Below, in pieces: positions 1 through 4,908 of a DNA stretch of 5,341 nt. A model generated the notes under the pieces. It had not been told where the DNA came from, made no database searches, and was given only the letters and a program-made list of their open reading frames with translations. A program made the translations under genes and the position numbers. Numbering within the stretch: position 1 is the first letter of the stretch; the number at the start of each line of letters is the position of its first letter. Source of the stretch: Geoglobus sp. (GTDB lineage Archaea > Halobacteriota > Archaeoglobi > Archaeoglobales > Archaeoglobaceae). The stretch covers positions 1 to 5,341 of the forward strand of contig WAJY01000186.1 in the NCBI GenBank assembly GCA_015523645.1. The letters are read 5' to 3'.

Positions 1-142
1 ATCTAGGGCTTTCGTTAACCTCATAATAAAGCCTCTGAATGCCAAGATTGCTTATACCACCAACATACCTATTCGGATAGACTACTGCTACCCTCCTCAA
101 ACCTCTCCTGTATTTCTTAAAAAATGGATTGAATTCTATCAT
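1..142 (-). CDS. Probable B12-binding/radical SAM protein, N-terminal fragment (runs off window)
   Basis: Only the first 47 codons are present; the frame is open to the left edge. The start ATG at 142-140 overlaps the ilvN stop codon by four bases (ATGA), so the gene is almost certainly co-transcribed and translationally coupled with ilvBN. The visible protein begins MIEFNPFFKKYRRGLRR and then reads VAVVYPNRYVGGISNLG, followed by a short helix ending at the window edge. A hydrophobic beta strand followed by YPNRY-x-x-G-x-SNLG is typical of the N-terminus of archaeal and bacterial proteins that join a B12-binding-like domain to a radical SAM domain. The CxxxCxxC cluster that would prove this lies outside the window, so the family call rests on the N-terminal motif only. 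No good Shine-Dalgarno site lies directly before the ATG, which fits coupling to ilvN translation. The gene one might expect here, ilvC, is not present. Confidence 0.6.
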   Translation of the reverse strand, partial: MIEFNPFFKKYRRGLRRVAVVYPNRYVGGISNLGIQRLYYEVNESPR

Positions 143-624
143 TCGAGAGCTTTGTTGCCTCTCTGCATCGCAATCTTCCCGGTTCTTGCCACTTCCTTTA
201 TTCCATACTGCCTCATCAAGTTGATGAACGCATTTACCTTCTCCTCATCACCAGTTATCTCTATTATAAAGGAATCTCTGGCAACATCAACTATTCTCGC
301 CCTGAATATGTTTGCTATCTCTATTATCTCCCCTCTGTTCTGCATTGTTGTGGAAACTTTTATGAGTGCAAGCTCTCTCTCAACGGCATTTGATGAGATA
401 TCGCTGACTTTTATCACATCTATCAGCTTGTTGAGCTGTTTAGTGACTTGCTCAATTGTCCTATCATCGCCAGCAACAACAATTGTCATTCTTGAAATTG
501 TTTCTTTTTCTGTTATACCAACTGCAAGGCTCTCTATGTTGAACCCTCTCCTTCTGAAGAGCCCTGCAACCCTCGCCAGAACTCCGGGCTTGTTCTCAAC
601 CAACGCAGCAATCGTGTGTCTCAT
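139..624 (-). CDS. ilvN: Acetohydroxyacid (acetolactate) synthase small, regulatory subunit
   Basis: This is the regulatory partner of the IlvB catalytic subunit. In the family it raises catalytic activity and confers feedback inhibition by valine. The 161-residue protein has an N-terminal ACT domain (about residues 2-76, starting RHTIAALVENKPGVLARV) and a C-terminal ALS small-subunit domain (about 85-157). Counted from the ATG at 624, Asn11, Gly14 and Asn29 fall at the same positions as the valine-site residues of E. coli IlvH, so valine feedback is plausible (inference). A GTG at 630 would add two residues and overlap the ilvB stop as GTGA. However, the strong Shine-Dalgarno AAGGAGGT at 638-631 directly abuts that GTG and sits six bases before the ATG at 624, which favours the ATG. 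Length is normal for the family. It follows ilvB in the same operon and overlaps the next gene by four bases. Confidence 0.95.
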   Translation of the reverse strand: MRHTIAALVENKPGVLARVAGLFRRRGFNIESLAVGITEKETISRMTIVVAGDDRTIEQVTKQLNKLIDVIKVSDISSNAVERELALIKVSTTMQNRGEIIEIANIFRARIVDVARDSFIIEITGDEEKVNAFINLMRQYGIKEVARTGKIAMQRGNKALE

Positions 625-626
625 GC

Positions 627-2291
627 TCACACCTCCTTGTCTATCATCTCATGAAGCGCTCCACCAGCAGGAACCATTGGATAAACGTTCTCAAGCCTTT
701 CTACTCTGAAGTCAATGACAACTGGGGCGTCAATTTCAATAGCCTCTTTCAAAGCATCCTCAACCTCTGAAGGTTTCTCGACTGTCATGCCTACAGCACC
801 AAATCCTTCTGCAATTTTCTCAAAGCTCATGTCCTTGCATTTTAGGCATGTTGCTGAATACCTCTCATCATAGAAAAGCTCCTGCCACTGCCTGACCATT
901 CCAAGAAACATGTTGTTTAGAACAAACACCTTCACATCAACCCCAAAATCAACGCATGTTGCTAGCTCCTGAATGTTCATAAGGAAGCTCCCGTCACCTG
1001 CTATGTCGATGACAACCTTGTCAGGAAATGCTGTTTTTATTCCAACGCTTGCTGGAAATCCAAAACCCATTGTGCCAAGCCCTCCTGAAGTTATAAACTG
1101 CCTTGGTCGTCTAACCTTGAAGTACTGTGCCGCCCACATCTGATTCTGCCCGACCTCAGTTGTGATTATGGCATCTGGAAACAGTTCCCAGATCTTTTCA
1201 ATTATGTACTGGGGTTTCAATCCTCCATCTTTCCTGTATTTCAGCGGATACATTTTTCTCCATTTCTCAATCTTTTCCTCCCACTCCTTTCTTTTCCTGT
1301 ATTTGATGTGCTTTATTAGTTCCTTCAAAACCAGCTTTGCGTCCCCAACTATTGGCAAGTCCACATTGACATTCTTTCCAATTTCTGCCGGGTCTATGTC
1401 TATGTGGATTATTTTTGCATCTGGAGCAAAATCTGAAACCCTGCCCGTTGTTCTGTCTGAAAATCTTATTCCTACTGCTATTATCAGATCGCTCTCCTGA
1501 AGTGCATAATTGGCATATTTTGCTCCATGCATTCCAGCAAATCCCAGGCTGAGGGGATGGGTTTCGGGAATTGCTCCTTTTCCCATCAAGCTTGTTATCA
1601 CATATGCTGGAATTGTTTCTGCAAGCTTCGTCAATTCCTGAGATGCATTTGATATCACAACACCACCACCAGCAAGTATCACCGGTCTTTCAGCCTTCAT
1701 TATCATCTCGCCTGCTCTCTTTATCTGCCTTGGATGTCCATGATACTTTGGCTTATAGCCGGGAAGCTCTACTTTTTCGGGATAGTTGAATTCAACATCA
1801 GCTATGGTCACATCTTTTGGCAGATCTATCAATACTGGACCAGGTCTGCCTGAAGGTGCAATCTGGAATGCCTCCTTTATTGTTCTGAGAAGATCCTTTG
1901 GATCTGTCACAAGGTAGTTGTGCTTTGTTATTGGCATGGTTATCCCAGATATGTCCGCTTCCTGAAATGCATCATTACCAACCAAGCTTGTAGGAACTTG
2001 ACCTGTAAGCACAACAACTGGAGAGGAGTCCATGTATGCTGTTGCAATTCCTGTTACAGTATTGGTCGCTCCCGGTCCAGATGTTGCAAATGCAACACCA
2101 ACTTTTCCAGTTGCCCTTGCATATCCATCTGCTGCGTGAACAGCAGCCTGTTCATGTCTTGTTAGAATATGCCTGATTCCGGAGTCAAAAAGTGCATCGT
2201 AAACCTCTATTATCGCTCCACCAGGTATGCCGAAAATGTGCTTCACACCTTCCTTTTCCAGAGCCTTGACAATGGCGTCAGCACCCCTCAT
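627..2291 (-). CDS. ilvB: Acetohydroxyacid (acetolactate) synthase large, catalytic subunit
   Basis: The enzyme condenses two pyruvates to 2-acetolactate (valine/leucine route), or pyruvate with 2-ketobutyrate to acetohydroxybutyrate (isoleucine route), using thiamine diphosphate, Mg2+ and FAD in the cytoplasm. The 554 residues show the three domains in order: N-terminal ThDP (PYR) domain about 1-167, central domain about 190-325, C-terminal ThDP (PP) domain about 385-530. Visible key residues are the catalytic Glu47 in RHEQAA, the SGPGATN loop at 71-77, Phe109-Gln110, Lys159, the RFSDRTTG segment at 276-283 typical of the FAD-dependent anabolic enzyme, the Mg-ThDP motif from GDG (432-434) to NN (459-460), and Trp469 in GMVRQWQ, the residue linked to 2-ketobutyrate preference. 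It is the first large gene of the operon, four bases or fewer from ilvN. Its 5' region carries a candidate leader peptide. One oddity is a CLKC (Cys482/Cys485) in a loop that usually lacks cysteines. Confidence 0.97.
   Translation of the reverse strand: MRGADAIVKALEKEGVKHIFGIPGGAIIEVYDALFDSGIRHILTRHEQAAVHAADGYARATGKVGVAFATSGPGATNTVTGIATAYMDSSPVVVLTGQVPTSLVGNDAFQEADISGITMPITKHNYLVTDPKDLLRTIKEAFQIAPSGRPGPVLIDLPKDVTIADVEFNYPEKVELPGYKPKYHGHPRQIKRAGEMIMKAERPVILAGGGVVISNASQELTKLAETIPAYVITSLMGKGAIPETHPLSLGFAGMHGAKYANYALQESDLIIAVGIRFSDRTTGRVSDFAPDAKIIHIDIDPAEIGKNVNVDLPIVGDAKLVLKELIKHIKYRKRKEWEEKIEKWRKMYPLKYRKDGGLKPQYIIEKIWELFPDAIITTEVGQNQMWAAQYFKVRRPRQFITSGGLGTMGFGFPASVGIKTAFPDKVVIDIAGDGSFLMNIQELATCVDFGVDVKVFVLNNMFLGMVRQWQELFYDERYSATCLKCKDMSFEKIAEGFGAVGMTVEKPSEVEDALKEAIEIDAPVVIDFRVERLENVYPMVPAGGALHEMIDKEV
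631..638 (-). promoter_or_regulatory. Shine-Dalgarno site of ilvN that decides its start
   Basis: On the minus strand the bases read AAGGAGGT, a nearly full match to the 16S rRNA anti-Shine-Dalgarno. It lies inside the last codons of ilvB. Six bases separate it from the ATG at 624 and none separate it from the GTG at 630, so the ATG is the favoured start. Confidence 0.85.
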
Positions 2292-2294
2292 AAA

Positions 2295-2302
2295 CCACCA
2301 CC
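2295..2302 (-). promoter_or_regulatory. Shine-Dalgarno-like site of ilvB
   Basis: The minus strand reads GGTGGTGG, three bases before the ilvB ATG at 2291. It only partly matches the anti-Shine-Dalgarno (GGTG and GGTGG parts), and the spacing is short. It is weaker than the site of ilvN, consistent with ilvB translation being helped by ribosomes leaving the leader ORF 27 bases upstream. Confidence 0.5.
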
Positions 2303-2318
2303 ATTGAAGAGAGAAGAT

Positions 2319-2384
2319 TCAGTGTACTACTACAAGCAAAAAAAGTCCTGAAACCTCAATACCTCTTTTGTCTGAGATGTGCAT
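2319..2384 (-). CDS. Candidate branched-chain amino-acid leader peptide upstream of ilvB
   Basis: A 21-residue ORF lies between the minus-strand promoter and ilvB. It begins with ATG at 2384, reads MHISDKRGIEVSG, and then codons 14-21 are CTT TTT TTG CTT GTA GTA GTA CAC before TGA at 2321-2319: Leu-Phe-Leu-Leu-Val-Val-Val-His-stop. Six of the last eight residues are leucine or valine, with isoleucine at 3 and 9 and valine at 11. The ATG lies about 27 bases downstream of the centre of the TATA box at 2415-2408, where transcription should begin, so translation would be leaderless. An in-frame ATG at 2396 is too close to that TATA box to be transcribed. The stop is 27 bases before the ilvB ATG, in the same frame. 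The layout recalls bacterial ilv leader peptides that sense charged tRNA. The function is inferred: T-rich DNA readily encodes Leu/Phe/Val by chance, and no strong terminator hairpin is visible. Confidence 0.5.
   Translation of the reverse strand: MHISDKRGIEVSGLFLLVVVH
2338..2344 (-). terminator. T7 tract inside the leader ORF, possible attenuator or pause site
   Basis: On the minus strand seven T's in a row (codons 14-16 of the leader ORF) lie about 40 bases after the predicted transcription start. Archaeal RNA polymerase can pause or terminate at runs of five or more T's without a hairpin. The position before ilvB would allow early termination to limit ilvBN transcription. It may equally be only the codons for Leu-Phe-Leu. 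Confidence 0.25.
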
Positions 2385-2407
2385 TGAATGAGACATGATA
2401 ACCAGAA

Positions 2408-2415
2408 TTTATATA
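2408..2415 (-). promoter_or_regulatory. TATA box of the ilvBN operon (leftward promoter)
   Basis: The minus strand reads CTATATAAATTC with an A-rich stretch (AAAAA) just upstream, where the BRE would be. Its centre is about 27 bases from the ATG at 2384, predicting a start of transcription at or next to that ATG and a 93-base leader before ilvB. The box also reads TTTATATA on the plus strand, so it could fire both ways; the plus-strand start would be near 2438. Confidence 0.6.
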
Positions 2416-2437
2416 GTTTTTCATCCAAATGACGCAA

Positions 2438-2445
2438 TTTATATA
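2438..2445 (+). promoter_or_regulatory. TATA box of the DUF1646 transporter gene (rightward promoter)
   Basis: The plus strand reads AATTTATATA at 2436-2445. The box centre is about 26 bases from the A of the ATG at 2468, so transcription should begin at that ATG and the mRNA be leaderless. No Shine-Dalgarno precedes the ATG, in agreement. The same ten bases occur 30 bp upstream at 2406-2415. Confidence 0.6.
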
Positions 2446-2467
2446 CCCTAGCTTTTCAACTGCCACC

Positions 2468-3559
2468 ATGGGGATTGCAGAAGAGCCTAACATGGCAATT
2501 TCTTTCGGGCTTTTTTTAATCCTTGCTCTTGTTCTAATCCTGCCTTTTAGGGTGAGAAAGGTTGAGGAGAACCTTGAACCTTTTTTTCTCATAATGGGTG
2601 TTCTTGCTGTTACAGTAAGCGGTCTCTGGTCTGTGGAGATTGCAGTTGAAGCAATTGAAACACCTCTGAAAATCACGGAGATAGCTGGAATCCCGATTGG
2701 CATTTTTCAGGTGGTTCTCTTTGTCGGTTTGATAGTTCATTACTACAACAGGCAGGTTTACTCATTTCTTGTTAACCTGCTAAAGAAAATAGGCATCAAG
2801 GCATTCACATTTCTGAGCATAACCGTCTTCGGCTTCATTTCAAGCATAATATCCGTGATAGTCTCTGCGGTTCTGCTTGCTGAGATAGCACTGGTTATGC
2901 CACTTGAAAGAGGTAAAAAAATCGAGTATGTTGTAATTTCTTGTTTCTCTGTAGGACTTGGAGCGGCGCTAACTCCTGTTGGAGAACCCTTGTCCACGAT
3001 TGCTGTTAAAAAGCTGAGTGGAGAGCCGTATCATGCTGACTTCTGGTTTCTCTTCAACCTTCTGGGAAAGTACATAATTCCTGCTGTCCTGTTTCTTGGA
3101 ATTTACGCTATTTTCAGGATAGGCAAAGGGACTCTTGAATCAATTGAACTTCCAGAGTATGAAGAAACACTGAGGACAGTTATAATGAGGGCTATCAGGG
3201 TTTATGTATTTATATCAGCTCTTGTTTTGCTTGGAGAAGGCTTTACACCGCTGATAGACTGGTACATATCCAAGATTCCTCCGATGATTCTTTACTGGGT
3301 AAACATGATATCAGCAATCCTCGACAATGCAACCCTGACTGCTGCTGAAATCGGTCCATCTCTCACGGTTCTGCAAATAAAGGGGGCTCTCATGGGTCTC
3401 ATAATTTCTGGTGGAATGCTAATTCCCGGAAACATACCAAACATAGTCTCTGCAGGAAGACTGAAGATATCTAGTAGAGAGTGGGCTAGAATTGGTGTCC
3501 CTCTTGGGTTTGTAATTATGACCTTTTACTTCATTCTAATATACATAATCGGCATTTAA
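2468..3559 (+). CDS. DUF1646 family membrane protein, NhaD-like putative cation transporter
   Basis: A hydrophobic protein of 363 residues with roughly ten membrane segments. It resembles the DUF1646 family of archaeal and bacterial proteins, which belong with the ion transporter (ArsB/NhaD) superfamily; the substrate is not established. Two re-entrant-type motifs can be seen: GAALTPVGEP at 165-174, and ISAILDNATLTAAEIGP at 281-297 followed by GGMLIPGNIPN at 315-325. These parallel the GxxxTPIGD, SxxxDN and glycine-rich motifs of NhaD Na+/H+ antiporters; Asp286-Asn287 and Glu173 in the membrane are candidate ion ligands. The N-terminus has the family-type PFRVRKVEENLE after the first helix. 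Start choice: an ATG at 2429 would add 13 residues, but it lies upstream of the TATA box at 2438-2445, which would then be inside the gene. ATG 2468 fits a leaderless transcript, and ATG 2492 is also possible. It is transcribed divergently from ilvBN. Confidence 0.85.
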   Translation: MGIAEEPNMAISFGLFLILALVLILPFRVRKVEENLEPFFLIMGVLAVTVSGLWSVEIAVEAIETPLKITEIAGIPIGIFQVVLFVGLIVHYYNRQVYSFLVNLLKKIGIKAFTFLSITVFGFISSIISVIVSAVLLAEIALVMPLERGKKIEYVVISCFSVGLGAALTPVGEPLSTIAVKKLSGEPYHADFWFLFNLLGKYIIPAVLFLGIYAIFRIGKGTLESIELPEYEETLRTVIMRAIRVYVFISALVLLGEGFTPLIDWYISKIPPMILYWVNMISAILDNATLTAAEIGPSLTVLQIKGALMGLIISGGMLIPGNIPNIVSAGRLKISSREWARIGVPLGFVIMTFYFILIYIIGI

Positions 3560-3564
3560 TGCCG
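3550..3564. repeat. Perfect inverted repeat over the stop codon of the transporter gene
   Basis: CGGCATT and AATGCCG flank a single T at 3557, a perfect 15-base palindrome that contains the TAA stop of the transporter gene. As RNA it can form a six-pair stem with a three-base loop. It is 15 bp upstream of the macro-gene TATA box, so it could be an operator for that promoter or a 3'-end hairpin of the transporter mRNA. Confidence 0.5.
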
Positions 3565-3578
3565 GTTGAGGAAACATC

Positions 3579-3586
3579 TTATATTT
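3579..3586 (+). promoter_or_regulatory. TATA box of the macro-domain gene
   Basis: TTATATTT lies in the 46-bp gap after the transporter gene, with a purine-rich GAAAC upstream as a possible BRE. Its centre is about 24 bases before the ATG at 3606. No Shine-Dalgarno precedes this ATG, so a leaderless transcript from its own promoter is the simplest reading. Confidence 0.55.
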
Positions 3587-3605
3587 TTAGCTGATATTTC
3601 TTAGC

Positions 3606-4190
3606 ATGAAGCATGTTTTTGAGGTAAGAGTTGGTGAGCTCGTCTTGAAACTCGCTCAGGGAGACATAACTTCATATCCCTCAGACGCAATAGTTAATGC
3701 GGCAAACAAGTATCTGGAGCACGGTGGAGGGGTTGCCTATGCAATAGCAAGAGCATGTGCGGGAAATGCTGAGGAATACACGAGAATCAGCAAGCTTGCA
3801 ATGAAAGAGCAGATTGGCAGGGAGTATATAGAGCATGGTGAGGTTGTTGTAACCCCGGCTATGAAACTTGAGAAAAGAGGAATAAGGTATGTGATACACT
3901 CTGTCGGTCCGATATGCAAGGGAAGGTGGGATGAGAGATTGAGAGAGAGACTGCATCTAGCCTTTACAGCCCCACTCAAAAAAGCTGAAGAGCTGAAGTT
4001 GAAGTCGATAGCCTTTCCTGCGATAAGTGCTGGAATATATGGCTGCAAGATGGAAAATGTTGTTGAAACTTTTATTTCAGCGGTCAAGGAATTTTCCAGG
4101 AGTGCTAAATCTCTGAAGGAAGTTGCTTTGGTTATCTACGACAGAGAATCTCTTGAGGTAGCAGAAAAGGTTTTCAGGGAGATGATTTAG
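3606..4190 (+). CDS. Macro-domain ADP-ribose-binding protein, Af1521-like
   Basis: A single-domain macro protein of 194 residues, one macro fold from end to end. It closely follows Af1521 of Archaeoglobus fulgidus (192 residues), the reference structure of the family, with the same numbering through the pocket. Asp20 in QGDIT contacts the adenine; Asn31 and Asn34 in IVNAANK and Gly40-42 in HGGGVAYAI line the distal ribose; Ser141 to Tyr145 in SAGIYGC bind the diphosphate; Tyr178 in VIYDRES stacks on adenine (Tyr176 in Af1521, shifted by a two-residue insertion near 167). Proteins of this type bind ADP-ribose tightly and can remove ADP-ribose from acidic residues or dephosphorylate ADP-ribose-1''-phosphate; which of these matters in the cell is unknown. 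It acts in the cytoplasm, with no signal or membrane segment. It has its own leaderless promoter, and its last 17 bases overlap the 3' end of larB on the other strand. Confidence 0.96.
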   Translation: MKHVFEVRVGELVLKLAQGDITSYPSDAIVNAANKYLEHGGGVAYAIARACAGNAEEYTRISKLAMKEQIGREYIEHGEVVVTPAMKLEKRGIRYVIHSVGPICKGRWDERLRERLHLAFTAPLKKAEELKLKSIAFPAISAGIYGCKMENVVETFISAVKEFSRSAKSLKEVALVIYDRESLEVAEKVFREMI

Positions 4191-4908
4191 CTTTCCTAAC
4201 CTTTTTTGATATCAGATATGAAAAGACAGCAGCCCCGAATCCGTTGTCTATGTTTACAACCGCTACACCGGCTGAGCAGGCTTGAAGCATCGAGAAGAGA
4301 GTGGTTAATCCAGAAAGATTTGTTCCATAGCCTACAGATGTTGGCACAGCTATTACTGGCAAGTCAACAAGTCCGGCAATAACAGAGGGCAAAGCCCCTT
4401 CCATTCCTGCAACAACTATGGCAGAGTCCACATCCTCTTGCTTTAGTTTTTCAAGCGGTTCAATGAGTCTGTGTATTCCGGCAACACCAACATCATAAAA
4501 GCATAATGTTTGAAGACCCATGAATTCTGATGTCTCCCTTGCCTCCTCAGCAACATGCAGGTCTGAAGTTCCTGCTGAGAAGATTGCAACCTTTCCAGCA
4601 TTATCATCCATTTTTAGATATGTTGCTGTTTTCGCCCTTCTGTTCACCCTCAAGCCAAGTTTTTCAAGCTCGTCCATTTGCTCCTGGGTAAGTCTTGTGA
4701 ATAGCACCGGCTTTTTCTCCTCAATGCTCTTTTTTGCTATCTCTACCACCTCCTCTTTTGGCTTGAACTCGGAGAGTACAGCCTCGGGCTTTCCTGCTCT
4801 CATGTGCCTGCTGTGATCGATGAGAATATTTTCAGCAATTTTTGTTATGAAAAGCCTTGATAGCTCCTTTCCATCCAACTTCTTGAGAATCTCCTCAATT
4901 TCCTTCAT
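4174..4908 (-). CDS. larB: LarB: pyridinium-3,5-biscarboxylic acid mononucleotide synthase
   Basis: LarB carboxylates the nicotinate ring of nicotinic acid adenine dinucleotide and releases AMP, giving the pyridinium biscarboxylic acid mononucleotide. This is the first step to the nickel-pincer nucleotide cofactor of lactate racemase (LarA) and related enzymes. The 244-residue protein has the LarB-type N-terminal region with ILIDHSRHMRAGKPEAVLSE (residues 29-48) and a PurE-like C-terminal domain (about 105-235). The latter carries AGTSDLHVAEEA (112-123), DVGVAGIHRL, VVAGMEGALPSVIAGLVD (165-182), VPTSVGYGTN and CSAGVAVVNIDNGFGA (211-226). Cys211 fits the conserved cysteine that attacks the nicotinate ring. 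Such proteins are often labelled as AIR carboxylase (PurE) because of the shared fold. Its start overlaps the end of carB by 14 bases and has the Shine-Dalgarno GGGTGATC, so it is read with carB. No larA, larC or larE is in the window. Confidence 0.93.
   Translation of the reverse strand: MKEIEEILKKLDGKELSRLFITKIAENILIDHSRHMRAGKPEAVLSEFKPKEEVVEIAKKSIEEKKPVLFTRLTQEQMDELEKLGLRVNRRAKTATYLKMDDNAGKVAIFSAGTSDLHVAEEARETSEFMGLQTLCFYDVGVAGIHRLIEPLEKLKQEDVDSAIVVAGMEGALPSVIAGLVDLPVIAVPTSVGYGTNLSGLTTLFSMLQACSAGVAVVNIDNGFGAAVFSYLISKKVRKAKSSP
4202..4207 (+). terminator. T6 tract after the macro-domain gene
   Basis: Six T's follow the macro stop codon by 11 bases and lie inside the end of the convergent larB gene. 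A T-run just after a stop codon is the usual archaeal termination signal, and no hairpin is needed. On the other strand it encodes lysines near the LarB C-terminus, so its composition may have a coding cause. Confidence 0.4.

Noticed and set aside
625..630. GTG at 630 as the start of ilvN
   Set aside because: The Shine-Dalgarno AAGGAGGT ends directly at this GTG with no spacing, while the ATG at 624 has six bases of spacing and gives the usual family N-terminus.
152..709. 185-codon open frame on the plus strand opposite ilvN and the end of ilvB
   Set aside because: It is entirely antisense to two certain genes, has no family-like motif, and its Ser/Leu/Ile-rich composition is that expected from reading ilvN backwards.
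2385..2396. ATG at 2396 as the start of the leader peptide
   Set aside because: It lies only about 15 bases from the TATA box centre, upstream of the expected transcription start, whereas the in-frame ATG at 2384 is at the right distance.
2429..2467. Upstream ATG at 2429 as the start of the transporter
   Set aside because: The best TATA box (2438-2445) would lie inside the coding region, the predicted transcript begins at 2468, and the 13 extra residues do not look like the family's N-terminus.
2356..2740. Two minus-strand open frames (2356-2703 and 2534-2740) across the intergenic region and the start of the transporter gene
   Set aside because: They lie mostly antisense to the conserved transporter N-terminus, have no recognisable motif, and lack a promoter or ribosome site.
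4174..4908. Assignment as AIR carboxylase (PurE) in purine synthesis
   Set aside because: Only the fold of the C-terminal domain is shared. The N-terminal DHSRHMRAGKPE region and the CSAGVAVVNIDNGFGA motif mark LarB.
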